Shown here piece by piece: positions 8,644 through 16,838 of a DNA stretch of 64,000 nucleotides (the stretch's first letter is position 1; each line of letters opens with the position of its first letter). This DNA is from Arthrobacter pascens. GTDB lineage: Bacteria > Actinomycetota > Actinomycetes > Actinomycetales > Micrococcaceae. The stretch is taken from the NCBI RefSeq assembly GCF_017052465.1, contig NZ_JAFHKT010000114.1, positions 1 to 64,000 on the forward strand, given 5' to 3'. A model generated the notes under the pieces. It was not told where the DNA came from. It did no database searches and saw only the letters and a list, made by a program, of their open reading frames with translations. The position numbers and the translations under genes are program-made.

Positions 8644-9546
8644 ATGCCCTCGAACTACACAGTCACCGTCCTTGGCCTCGGCGCCATGGGACTGCCCATG
8701 GCCACGCGCCTTGCCACCCAGCTGACCGTCCACGGCTTCGACATTGCTGAGCCGCGCCTCCGGCTCGCTGAGGACGCCGGCGTCCGCACTTTTGCCTCGG
8801 CCCGCGCGGCCGCAGAGGACACGGACGCCCTGCTGCTTGCCGTCCGCAACAGCGAACAGCTCAATGACGTCCTCTTTGGCGAGAATGGCGTGGCCAGTGT
8901 CCTGAAGCCGGGTGCCGTCGTCATCCTCACCAGCACGGTGGGAACGGAAGCCATTCCTGACACCGTCGCGCGGCTGGCTGAATACGGCGTTGCCCTCATT
9001 GACGCACCGCTTTCCGGTGGCCCCAAGCGCGCCGGCGAAGGCGATCTGCTGATCGTGGTTGGCGCCGAACCCACGGCGCTCGCGTCCGCCCGGCCGGTCC
9101 TGGAACTGCTCGCCTCCACCCTGACCATTGTGGGGGACAAGCCCGGCGATGGCCAGGCCCTGAAGACCGTGAACCAGCTGCTGTGCGGCATCCACATCGC
9201 CGCCGCCGCCGAGGCCATGGCACTCGCCGATGCCCTTGGCCTCGACCAGGCCAAGACCCTCGCCGCCCTCGAGGCCGGTGCCGCCGGATCCTTCATGCTC
9301 TCCAACCGCGGCCCGCGCATCCTCGAGGCCTACACCGAGGAAGGCGCCGAGGTCCTGAGCCGCCTGGACATCTTCGTCAAGGACATGGGAATCGTAGGCA
9401 AGGCCAGCCGTGCTGCCGGCCTGGCCACCCCGGTTGCCGCCGCTGCCGAGCAGCTCTACCTGCTCGGCCAGGCGCACGGCCTCGCCGCGGCCGACGACTC
9501 CGCCGTGATCAAGGTCGTGGCCCCCACCAAGCGCACGGCCGACTAA
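8644..9546 (+). CDS. NAD(P)-dependent 3-hydroxyisobutyrate/L-threonate dehydrogenase-like
   Basis: 300 residues. ATG 8644 is chosen over an ATG at 8632 because GGAGAACACC sits directly before it. The Rossmann motif VLGLGAMGLPMATRLA is at the N-terminus, the substrate loop DAPLSGGPKRA in the middle, and the catalytic Lys is in GDGQALKTVNQLL. This is the beta-hydroxyacid dehydrogenase family that includes L-threonate dehydrogenase (LtnD) and 3-hydroxyisobutyrate dehydrogenase. Placement after the DUF1537 kinase favours an LtnD-like role as the first oxidation step. Confidence 0.87.
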   Translation: MPSNYTVTVLGLGAMGLPMATRLATQLTVHGFDIAEPRLRLAEDAGVRTFASARAAAEDTDALLLAVRNSEQLNDVLFGENGVASVLKPGAVVILTSTVGTEAIPDTVARLAEYGVALIDAPLSGGPKRAGEGDLLIVVGAEPTALASARPVLELLASTLTIVGDKPGDGQALKTVNQLLCGIHIAAAAEAMALADALGLDQAKTLAALEAGAAGSFMLSNRGPRILEAYTEEGAEVLSRLDIFVKDMGIVGKASRAAGLATPVAAAAEQLYLLGQAHGLAAADDSAVIKVVAPTKRTAD

Positions 9547-9569
9547 CCCTCGGCGTTGCATCCGGAACT

Positions 9570-9603
9570 CCGACGACGGCGGTCCCCCCTCCGGCGTCGT
9601 CGG
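9570..9603 (+). other. Intercistronic hairpin
   Basis: CCGACGACG (9570-9578) pairs with CGTCGTCGG (9595-9603) across a 16-base loop. It lies between the dehydrogenase and aldolase genes without a T run, so mRNA processing, stabilisation or partial attenuation is more likely than full termination. Confidence 0.4.
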
Positions 9604-9669
9604 CCAGCCGACCATCGAAATGCCCGCCGCCGCGGGCCAGCAGCAGTTGCACTGAAGGAGAAACCAACC

Positions 9670-9720
9670 TTGAACGCCGACCTGACCGCAAATATCCCGC
9701 TGGAACGGGCGGCGCTCTGA
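9670..9720 (+). CDS. Short upstream reading frame coupled to the aldolase gene
   Basis: TTG 9670 has a good AAGGAG 9 bases upstream and opens a 16-codon frame (MNADLTANIPLERAAL) whose TGA overlaps the aldolase ATG by one base. The aldolase itself lacks a convincing ribosome binding site, so this leader probably delivers ribosomes to it by termination-reinitiation. The peptide is not expected to have a function of its own. Alternatively the aldolase initiates independently. Confidence 0.4.
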   Translation: MNADLTANIPLERAAL

Positions 9721-10595
9721 TGCGCGCACAGCTCGATGAACTTGTCGGATCCGCCCTCCGACAGAGTTCCGCGGTCCCTGCCTTCACCTGCTACGACTTC
9801 ACTACGGCCCTGGCGGTCGTTAGTGCGGCGGAAGAGGCCAGCCGCGGCGTCATCCTGCTGGTGGCGCCCAAGACAGCCGCCACCACCAATGGCCTCAGGC
9901 TCATCACCGCGCTTCGGGGACTGGCGGATGCCGCAGCCGTGCCGGTGGCTGTGCAACTGGACCATGCCTCGGACCTTGAGGTCATCACCGCCGCCGTCGC
10001 AGCCGGTGCCGACTCCGTCCTGGCCGACGGTTCGTCGCTGCCGTACGAGGACAACATCGCCCTGGTCCGCGAGGTGCGGGCCGCCCTCGACGCCCGGGGG
10101 AGCGCCGGCGTCGTCATTGAAGCGGAACTAGGCGGGCTCGCCGGCGACGAAGACCGCGCCTTCGGAGCCGGTGCGGACGGCGCCGCTGCCGGAAATGACT
10201 CGGCCGGCCTCACCGATTCCGCGCAGGTGGAGGACTTCGTGGCCCGGACGGGCGCCCAGCTGCTGGCCGTTGCCGTGGGTAACGTCCATGGCAAATACAA
10301 GGGCAAGCCTGAACTGCGCTGGGACGTGCTGCAGGACATCGCCGTGCGTACCCACATTCCGCTGGTCCTTCACGGGGCATCCGGCATTCCGGCTGAGGAA
10401 CTCGCGAAGGCCGCGGCCATGAACGTCGGGAAGGTCAACTTCAATACCGAGCTGCGCACCGGTGTCCTGGCCACGCTGGAGGCGCAGACCGCCGCGCACC
10501 GTGCCGACGGCGAGAACCTTCAGGGCCTCCTGGTCCGCTGGAACGAGTCCGCCAAGGATTTCGCCACGTCGGCGCTGGCCATGCTGACCCGCTGA
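9720..10595 (+). CDS. Class II (zinc) ketose-bisphosphate aldolase family protein
   Basis: 291 residues. Metal and catalytic motifs of the fructose-bisphosphate/tagatose-bisphosphate aldolase family are visible in order: AVQLDHASD (His, Asp), VIEAELGGLAG (Glu), AVAVGNVHGKYKGKPEL (His) and LVLHGASGIP (His), then KVNFNTELR for phosphate binding. It should cleave a phosphorylated keto-sugar acid to DHAP or a related C3 unit. It is third in the sugar-acid operon, following the kinase and dehydrogenase. In plants the same three domain types occur fused in one polypeptide, supporting a joint pathway. Confidence 0.85.
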   Translation: MRAQLDELVGSALRQSSAVPAFTCYDFTTALAVVSAAEEASRGVILLVAPKTAATTNGLRLITALRGLADAAAVPVAVQLDHASDLEVITAAVAAGADSVLADGSSLPYEDNIALVREVRAALDARGSAGVVIEAELGGLAGDEDRAFGAGADGAAAGNDSAGLTDSAQVEDFVARTGAQLLAVAVGNVHGKYKGKPELRWDVLQDIAVRTHIPLVLHGASGIPAEELAKAAAMNVGKVNFNTELRTGVLATLEAQTAAHRADGENLQGLLVRWNESAKDFATSALAMLTR

Positions 10596-10721
10596 CGCCC
10601 AGAAGGTTCTCCAACGGCTATGGCATGGCACGGTGCTGCGGCTGCTGGCACCCCGCCCCGCTCCGGCGGACAATGGACCTGACAAGGACGTTAGCCAGTT
10701 CCGCGTTCGGTGAGGGGCGCC

Positions 10722-12038
10722 ATGGAGGGTTCATCGCAGCGGCCAGGGCCCGTCGACGGCACGGCCGCACCGGAGCGTGACCTGGCCATCGACCTGGCCC
10801 GGTTTGTCTGCCTGGCGCTGGTGGTGGTGGGGCACTGCATGATGGCCAGCCCCGTGCTGCACGCCGACGGCACGGTCACCACCGAAAATACCCTGGCCGA
10901 ACAAGACTGGTTTGAGCTGATTATCTGGATCTTCATGGTGATGCCGCTGTTCTTCGTGACCGGCGGCATCACCGGGCTGCAGTCGTGGCGCCGGATGCAG
11001 GCCCGCGGAGGCACCGGCTACGAATTCGCCCAGACGCGGCTCTTGCGTCTCGTCAGGCCGGCAGCGGCGCTGCTGGCAGTGATGTTCGCGGCCCTGTGGG
11101 CCGCGCTGCTCCTTGGCGTAGATCCCCAAGTGGTGGAGCTGACGGCCAGCGGGGCCGGAATGCCGCTTTGGTTCCTGGCCGCATACCTCGCCGCGCAGCT
11201 GAACGTCCCGCTCCTGGCCGGACTCCATCGTCGCGCGCCGTGGCTGACATTGGGCGCACTCGCGGCGCTGGTCATCACGGTGGATTGTTTCCGCGGCGCC
11301 ATGCCGCTCCTCGCCTACGTCAACATGCTCTTCCTGTGGTGCGCCGTGCAGCAGCTCGGCTTTTTCATGGCGGACGGATTCCTTGCCCGCCGCAGCAAAT
11401 CGTGGCTCGTCGGGCTGATTGCTGCCAGTAACCTGCTGCTGCTGATCGTCACGGGCCTTGGCCTGTACCGGGACAACATGCTGGTGAACCTGAATCCGCC
11501 CAATTTCTGCCTGCTGTTGCTTGGCGTTTCCCAAGCTGCCACTCTGCAGCTCTTCCGGCCGGGGCTGGACCGGATCGCCGCCGTTCCCTGGTTCCGGACC
11601 GCGGTGGCCGTCGTCGGCCGACGCGCCATGACGGTCTATCTCTGGCACCTGCCCCTGCTCGCCGCCATGGCCGGGCTGCTCTTGCTCACTGACTTTCCCA
11701 AGCCTGCGTCCGCCACGGCCGCATGGTGGTGGTCGCGGCCGCTGGTGCTCCTTGGCGTCATCGCGCTGCTGCTGCCGGTCGTTGCCCTGTTCGGGCGGCT
11801 GGAGGAACGTCCGACGGCGGCCGCCCACTCGCGCGGGCGGCCTCCTGCCGCGGTACTCACTGCCGCCGTCGTCGTCTTTATCCCCGTGGCGGACGCCGCG
11901 TTCAATGGCCTGACGCTGGCCCTACTGGGCGGAGGCGCCGCCTGCTTCGCGCTGGCCGTCCTGCTGCTGGGTCGGGTGCCTGCCCGTGCAACGGAAGCAT
12001 TGCCAGCCAGATCATTAAGTGCCAATGTCGAACCATGA
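10722..12038 (+). CDS. Acyltransferase family 3-like integral membrane protein
   Basis: 438 residues with about ten hydrophobic segments. ATG 10722 follows GAGGGG. The N-terminus RDLAIDLARFVCLALVVVGH contains the conserved Arg/Asp and the first-helix His (residue 38) of the acyltransferase-3 (OafA/WecH) superfamily, followed later by YLWHLPLL. These proteins acetylate cell-surface sugars or export acylated products at the membrane; the target is unknown. Its stop overlaps the start of the GNAT at 12035 (ATGA), so the two are translated together. Confidence 0.78.
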   Translation: MEGSSQRPGPVDGTAAPERDLAIDLARFVCLALVVVGHCMMASPVLHADGTVTTENTLAEQDWFELIIWIFMVMPLFFVTGGITGLQSWRRMQARGGTGYEFAQTRLLRLVRPAAALLAVMFAALWAALLLGVDPQVVELTASGAGMPLWFLAAYLAAQLNVPLLAGLHRRAPWLTLGALAALVITVDCFRGAMPLLAYVNMLFLWCAVQQLGFFMADGFLARRSKSWLVGLIAASNLLLLIVTGLGLYRDNMLVNLNPPNFCLLLLGVSQAATLQLFRPGLDRIAAVPWFRTAVAVVGRRAMTVYLWHLPLLAAMAGLLLLTDFPKPASATAAWWWSRPLVLLGVIALLLPVVALFGRLEERPTAAAHSRGRPPAAVLTAAVVVFIPVADAAFNGLTLALLGGGAACFALAVLLLGRVPARATEALPARSLSANVEP

Positions 12039-12388
12039 CGGAGAACACGGTATCCACCGAGGATCAATTCACCCCGGATGTCAGCACCTTCCGGAACGAT
12101 AAACTCCACCGCTACGAGCTGCACGTTGGGGGAAAGCTTGCGGTGCATATCCGGTTCATGGACAAGCCCGGGCATGTCGACTTCATCCACACGGAAACGG
12201 CTGAGGAGTTTCAGGGCCAGGGGCTCGCCAACGTCCTCGTGCACTTCGCGCTGGACGACGTCGTGGCCGCGGGGAAGAGGATCATTCCGCACTGCCCGTT
12301 CACCGCGCGGTACCTTCGCCAGCATGAGGTCTACACACAGTGCATTGACTGGCCGGAGGAGGCAGCGCCCACGCTCCTCGGCACTTAA
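12035..12388 (+). CDS. GNAT-fold N-acetyltransferase-like protein (YidJ/YjdJ type)
   Basis: 117 residues. The core KPGHVDFIHTETAEEFQGQG then LANVLVHFALDDVVAAG and IIPHCPFTARYLRQHEVY matches the small GNAT-related family with a Q/GxG acetyl-CoA loop and the conserved PxCPFxxxYIxxHP-type tail (here HCPFTARYLRQH). Translationally coupled to the upstream membrane acyltransferase. Target unknown. Confidence 0.8.
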   Translation: MTENTVSTEDQFTPDVSTFRNDKLHRYELHVGGKLAVHIRFMDKPGHVDFIHTETAEEFQGQGLANVLVHFALDDVVAAGKRIIPHCPFTARYLRQHEVYTQCIDWPEEAAPTLLGT

Positions 12389-12453
12389 CCGCCCCGGCGC
12401 GCGCAGCCTGGGCCGCGCGGGAGGCGAATAGCTCGGCCGCCGCTATGGTGCCC

Positions 12454-12525
12454 GGCTTGCAGACTTGTGAGCCCCGGGACATTTCCGTACGATCGGTCTG
12501 GGCTATGCAGTTGGCTTGCAGACTT
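12454..12525 (+). repeat. Pair of 13-base direct repeats upstream of the STAS-like remnant
   Basis: GGCTTGCAGACTT occurs at 12454-12466 and again at 12513-12525, start to start 59 bases. Both lie in the leader of the small gene pair that starts at 12542. The meaning is unknown: tandem regulator sites, or the footprint of a small duplication. Confidence 0.4.
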
Positions 12526-12541
12526 TCTCCTGGAGAATTCT

Positions 12542-12685
12542 TTGAACCACAAACTGCTGCGCGTCCCCGTCCGAGCGGACCTTGATCCCGGACGTGCCAC
12601 CCTCGAAATAGGTGGCTGCCTGACCCAGGCGAACTTTCCCGTGCTGCCTCAAGTGCCGTTCCGCGCCCAACGGCTCGCAAGATGA
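12542..12685 (+). pseudogene. Truncated STAS-like domain fragment
   Basis: 47 codons from TTG 12542, with GGAG 7 bases upstream. The text (VPVRADLDPGRATLEIGG, then CLTQANFPVLPQV) resembles the first beta strand and helix of the short STAS-type proteins common in Arthrobacter, which are normally about 100 residues; here the frame ends after the first helix. Its stop overlaps ATG 12682. It may be a remnant or a leader that couples translation to the next gene. Assignment rests on pattern recognition only. Confidence 0.4.
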
Positions 12686-12954
12686 ACGGGGACGATCTTG
12701 CCCGCTACCTCGACGAGTCCGTCGACCCGGCCGAGGCAGTCGCAGCCATGTCGGAGTCCGCGCTCGCGGAGTTGGCCGACGCCCTCTACCGTCAGCTGGA
12801 CTGCCCCAGCCCCGCCTTCGGCACCCACTCGTGGTACACCCAGGTCACGGATGAACTCAGGCTGCGGCGCTTGACCGGGGCCAAGCCCGATGCCGCGGAA
12901 CCCAAAGACCATGGCCCTGGCGGTTCAGCGGGCCGTGAGGTCCCGGCCGGCTAG
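12682..12954 (+). CDS. Small protein of unknown function, paralogue of the gene at 50140
   Basis: 90 residues. The segment ESALAELADALYRQLDCPSP then GTHSWYTQVTDELRLRRL lines up with the protein encoded at 50140 (DALYRNLDTPKP, DWYDLAVEEL), defining a shared core: ADALYRxLDxPxPxxGxxxWYxxxxxEL. The N-terminus (ARYLDESVDPAEAV) also aligns with the paralogue (AHFMNHSGDPEETL). No catalytic pattern is evident; a small helical domain is likely. ATG overlaps the preceding stop (ATGA), and there is no separate ribosome binding site. Confidence 0.65.
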   Translation: MNGDDLARYLDESVDPAEAVAAMSESALAELADALYRQLDCPSPAFGTHSWYTQVTDELRLRRLTGAKPDAAEPKDHGPGGSAGREVPAG

Positions 12955-13005
12955 CTGTACCGCCCAGGCCGGGTAGCCCGTCCGCTCCGCCGCGCGCCTT
13001 GTGGC

Positions 13006-13422
13006 CTACGACGGCGGGGGCTGCATGTCCCTGTTGCGGCGCCACTGGGAAGCGTGCCAGAACAGCAGGCCCATGACGCCCAGCAGCCCGGCAAACAGCA
13101 GGAAGGGCGCGAAGGTCATCCACATGTAACCCACCGGCGTGGATTCCGGTGACCCGGGCACGCTAAGCAATTCCTGGGCAATCGTGAATGCCGCGAAGGC
13201 CGCCATGATGAGGCCTGCGGCAACCGCCCAGAGCGCCACGATGAACGGGTTGATGGACAGCCTGCCCTGTCCGGCCGCCCCGCCCTCTGTCGTGCCCCAT
13301 TGCCGCCTTGCGGGGCCGTAGGTGCCGGATCCGCCGTCGGCATGCTCGCGGCCGTAGCGGGCGGGGTGTCCCCGCGCGTCAATCTCCGTGAAGTTGATTG
13401 GGTCAGAGCCGGCGTCGGACAT
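13006..13422 (-). CDS. Small two-helix membrane protein of unknown function
   Basis: 138 residues from ATG 13422 (MSDAGSDPINFTEIDARG), with GGAAG upstream. A disordered, Gly/Arg-rich N-terminal 50 residues precede two membrane helices (PFIVALWAVAAGLIMAAF; FAPFLLFAGLLGVMGLLFW) and a short basic tail. I do not recognise the family. It is monocistronic and convergent with the small gene at 12682. Confidence 0.65.
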   Translation of the reverse strand: MSDAGSDPINFTEIDARGHPARYGREHADGGSGTYGPARRQWGTTEGGAAGQGRLSINPFIVALWAVAAGLIMAAFAAFTIAQELLSVPGSPESTPVGYMWMTFAPFLLFAGLLGVMGLLFWHASQWRRNRDMQPPPS

Positions 13423-13711
13423 GTCCACTGCTTCCCGCCGTGCCCGGGTTTGCACTCCGGTGCACAGGCCTGTTGAAACCTTGGTTGGAACTCTACTCCG
13501 GAGGACTTCCGGCGGCCATGGCACCGGGATCCGGCCACCCTCCTGCTCTGCCGCTGGCAGGCCAACTTCCCATGCCGGGGCCTCCAAAACGGGCATTATG
13601 CGCCGTCGCCGAGCCGTCGGGAAAGTCAATTACGCCCGGGTTACCCGGAAAATCCGCGCCGATTCGCGGTTTTCGGGAATTACATCATGAAAGTTTGACT
13701 AAAAGGATGCC

Positions 13712-13730
13712 CTAAGTAAGGCTTGCCTTG
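13712..13730. promoter_or_regulatory. Iron box (DtxR/IdeR/DmdR-type operator) of the siderophore operon
   Basis: CTAAGTAAGGCTTGCCTTG agrees with the actinobacterial iron-box consensus TTAGGTTAGGCTAACCTAA at 12 of 19 positions, including the central AGGCT and CCT; the dyad AGTAAGGC-TT-GCCTTGCT has one mismatch. It lies 40 bases before the GTG start of the first siderophore gene, so Fe(II)-loaded DtxR-type repressor would block transcription when iron is plentiful. Confidence 0.75.
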
Positions 13731-13770
13731 CTCAACAGTGTTTTCCAAGCCCGAGGATAGGACCACCGCC

Positions 13771-15408
13771 GTGACGTTGCTGCCCCCAGTTCATGAGATG
13801 TCACCGAACGAGATATACGCCGACGAAGGAATTGCTGACGAAACCGGCGCGGACAAGGCACCCGGGGCCCACGCCTACCCCGATTTTGGGTCCCGCGTGG
13901 AACTTGCCTTGTCCGCCAGCAACCACCTCTTCAACGCCCGCAATGCCCCGCGATACGTGGCACAGGTGCTTCAAGGGGTCAACGCCGTGGCCACCAAACT
14001 CGAGCGGACCACTCTGCCGTTCACCGGCGTCGGACCCGCGGACATGGAGCGCCGCGTACGGGAGGTCGACCTGGACCGGCCGCTGCCGGATACAGCAGCG
14101 GCGCTGGAGGAGCTCGAAGAGGTCTACCTCCGCGACGCCGTCTACTTTCACGATCCCAAATACGCCGCCCACCTGAACTGCCCGGTCGTCATTCCGGCGC
14201 TCGTGGGGGAGGCGGTCCTTTCGGCCGTGAACTCGTCCCTGGACACGTGGGACCAGAGCGCCGGGGGCACCATGATCGAGCGCCGCCTCATCGAATGGAC
14301 CGCGGACCGCCTGCACCTCGGAGCCGCCGCGGACGGTGTGTTCACGTCCGGCGGAAGCCAGTCCAACTTCCAGGCCCTCCTGATTGCGCGGAACCACGCC
14401 GTGGCGGCCCTGCGGCAGGATCCCGAGGCCGCAGGGCTCAGGCTCCCGGCCCTGCTCGACAGGCTGCGCATCTTCACCTCGGAGGACAGCCACTTCAGCA
14501 TCCGCAAGTCTGCCTCCATGCTCGGGCTGGGCTACGACGCCGTGGTTCCGGTGCGCTGCGAATCCGACCACCGCATGGACCCCGCCGCCCTCGCCGAGGC
14601 TCTGGCGGACGCCCATGACAGCGGCCTGGTACCGATGGCGGTCGTGGCCACCGCAGGCACCACCGACTTCGGCGCGGTGGACCCACTTTCCGAAACCGCC
14701 GCGTTGGCCCGTGCCCACGGAGCCTGGTTCCACGTTGATGCCGCGTACGGCGGAGGGCTCATGGTGTCGGGGCGTTACCGGCACCTTCTGACGGGCATTG
14801 ACCTGGCGGATTCGGTCACTGTCGACTTCCACAAGACGTTCTTCCAGCCGGTCAGCTCAAGCGCCCTGGTGGTCCGGGATGGCGCCATGCTGGGCCACGT
14901 GACCTACTACGCCGACTACCTGAACCCGGAAGCCGCTGCCCTCGCCGACATTCCCAACCAGGTGGACAAAAGCATCCAGACCACCCGGCGCTTCGACGCC
15001 CTCAAGCTCTGGCTGACACTGCGGATCATGGGGGCTGACGCAGTCGGAGCGCTGTTCGATGAGGCGATCGACCTCGCCAAAAGGGTGGGCGCCGTGCTGG
15101 CGGCAGACCCGGACTTCGAACTCGCCGCACCGCCCCAGCTCAGCACGCTCGTCTTCCGGTACAGGCCGCTGCTCGAGGACGGAACGCGCCTTTCCGAGGA
15201 CGGCGCGGACGCCCTGAACCAGGCCATCCGGGCCGCCATCTTCGATTCTGGCGAGGCAGTGGTGGCCGGCACCAAGGTGGCCGGACGGCACTTCCTGAAG
15301 TTCACGCTACTCAACGCCGAGGCCACGCTCGAGGACATCAGTGAAATTGTCAGCCTGCTCCGCGGAACCGGTGCCGCGCTGCTGAACCGGAAGGAGGCGG
15401 CAGCATGA
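13771..15408 (+). CDS. PLP-dependent diamine-forming decarboxylase of siderophore synthesis (DesA/RhbB-like)
   Basis: 545 residues from GTG 13771, chosen because GAGGATAGGA lies 8 bases upstream and the next upstream start would fall inside the iron box. It is a group II PLP decarboxylase: the cofactor Asp is in [10 protein letters not shown] and the Schiff-base Lys355 in [12 protein letters not shown]. In hydroxamate siderophore pathways this family decarboxylates lysine to cadaverine (DesA) or diaminobutyrate to diaminopropane (RhbB). The substrate is not resolved from sequence; lysine is favoured if the product is arthrobactin. It overlaps the monooxygenase by 4 bases. Confidence 0.88.
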   Translation: MTLLPPVHEMSPNEIYADEGIADETGADKAPGAHAYPDFGSRVELALSASNHLFNARNAPRYVAQVLQGVNAVATKLERTTLPFTGVGPADMERRVREVDLDRPLPDTAAALEELEEVYLRDAVYFHDPKYAAHLNCPVVIPALVGEAVLSAVNSSLDTWDQSAGGTMIERRLIEWTADRLHLGAAADGVFTSGGSQSNFQALLIARNHAVAALRQDPEAAGLRLPALLDRLRIFTSEDSHFSIRKSASMLGLGYDAVVPVRCESDHRMDPAALAEALADAHDSGLVPMAVVATAGTTDFGAVDPLSETAALARAHGAWFHVDAAYGGGLMVSGRYRHLLTGIDLADSVTVDFHKTFFQPVSSSALVVRDGAMLGHVTYYADYLNPEAAALADIPNQVDKSIQTTRRFDALKLWLTLRIMGADAVGALFDEAIDLAKRVGAVLAADPDFELAAPPQLSTLVFRYRPLLEDGTRLSEDGADALNQAIRAAIFDSGEAVVAGTKVAGRHFLKFTLLNAEATLEDISEIVSLLRGTGAALLNRKEAAA

Positions 15409-16838
15409 GCACCCCTGCCTTTGACGCTTCCAGTGCGGCCCGCATTTACGACATCGCCGGAATCGGCGTCGGGCCCTTCAACCTGGGACTCGCAGCACTG
15501 AGCGCCCCGGTTGAGGGACTCGACGCGGTGTTCCTGGAGCGCCGCGAATCGTTCGACTGGCATCCCGGCATGATGCTGGAGCCCGCCCACCTGCAGGTGC
15601 CGTTCATGGCCGACCTCGTGACGCTCGCCGATCCCACCTCGCCCTATTCGTTCCTGAACTTCCTCAAGCAGACCGGCAGGCTATACCGCTTCTACATCCG
15701 GGAAAACTTCTACCCGCTGCGCGCCGAGTACAACCAGTACTGCCAGTGGGTGGCAGGCCAGCTCGACTCGGTGCGGTTCGGCACGGATGTCCGGGACGTG
15801 ACCTACGACGACGGCGTGTACACGCTTTCGGTGGACGGTCCGGCCGGTCCGGCGGTGCTTCGCGCTCGGCGGCTGGTGCTGGGCACCGGAACGTCCCCGT
15901 ATGTGCCGGCGGCCTGCGATGCAATAGTCGACGCGGCGGCCAACGGCAGAGGGGGACTTGTCCTCCACAACGCCGATTACCTGTCGAGGAAGAGCGAACT
16001 GCAGAAGCAGGGCAGCATCACCATCGTGGGCAGCGGCCAGAGCGCGGCGGAAATCTACTGCGAACTGCTGCAGGAGATTGATGTCCACGGGTACCAGCTG
16101 AACTGGGTCACCCGCTCGGGCCGGTTCTTCCCGCTGGAGTACACCAAACTCACCCTGGAAATGACGTCCCCGGAGTACGTGGACTACTTCCACGGCCTCC
16201 CGCAGGACCAGCGCGACGGCCTCATCAAGAGCCAAAAGAACCTCTACAAGGGCATCAATTCCGAGCTCATCGATGCCATCTACGATCTCCTGTACACCAA
16301 GAGCCTCTCCGGCATCGTGGATACGCAGCTGCTGACCCACTCTGCGCTGACCGGCGCGTCATGGGACGCGGCCTTGGGCTCGCACACGCTGCAGCTGCGG
16401 CACGAGGAACAGGGCGCCGACTACACGCTGGACACCGAGGCGGTAGTCCTTGCCACCGGCTACAGCTACCGTGAACCGCGGTTCCTGGCCGGCGTGCAGG
16501 ACCGCATCGCACGCGACAGCAGCGGCAGGTTCGCCGTCGAGCGCAACTACAGCACCGGCGTCGAACCCGGTGAGATCTTCGTCCAGAACGCCGAACTCCA
16601 CACCCACGGCTTCGTCACGCCGGACCTCGGCATGGCTGCCTACCGCAACTCATGCATCCTGCGCGAGATCTGCGGCCGCGAGGTCTATCCCGTGGAGGGC
16701 AGCATCGCCTTCCAGCAGTTCGGGGTGCCGCAGGCCTTTTCCCAATCCGACCCTATTCAACACCTACCCGAGCAGATGGAGTTTCCCATGCCCAAGTCCC
16801 ACGTTCCCGCAACCGCCCAGATCGGGGAAGCATCATGA
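15405..16838 (+). CDS. Flavin-dependent diamine N-monooxygenase (DesB/RhbE/IucD-like)
   Basis: 477 residues. FAD-binding [14 protein letters not shown] near residue 17, NADPH-binding [17 protein letters not shown] in the middle and the family motif [10 protein letters not shown] near the C-terminus identify a class B N-hydroxylating monooxygenase of lysine, ornithine or diamines. It should hydroxylate one amino group of the diamine made by the preceding decarboxylase. GGAGGCGGCAGC precedes the ATG, which overlaps the upstream stop; its own stop overlaps the synthetase start at 16835. Confidence 0.92.
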   Translation: MSTPAFDASSAARIYDIAGIGVGPFNLGLAALSAPVEGLDAVFLERRESFDWHPGMMLEPAHLQVPFMADLVTLADPTSPYSFLNFLKQTGRLYRFYIRENFYPLRAEYNQYCQWVAGQLDSVRFGTDVRDVTYDDGVYTLSVDGPAGPAVLRARRLVLGTGTSPYVPAACDAIVDAAANGRGGLVLHNADYLSRKSELQKQGSITIVGSGQSAAEIYCELLQEIDVHGYQLNWVTRSGRFFPLEYTKLTLEMTSPEYVDYFHGLPQDQRDGLIKSQKNLYKGINSELIDAIYDLLYTKSLSGIVDTQLLTHSALTGASWDAALGSHTLQLRHEEQGADYTLDTEAVVLATGYSYREPRFLAGVQDRIARDSSGRFAVERNYSTGVEPGEIFVQNAELHTHGFVTPDLGMAAYRNSCILREICGREVYPVEGSIAFQQFGVPQAFSQSDPIQHLPEQMEFPMPKSHVPATAQIGEAS

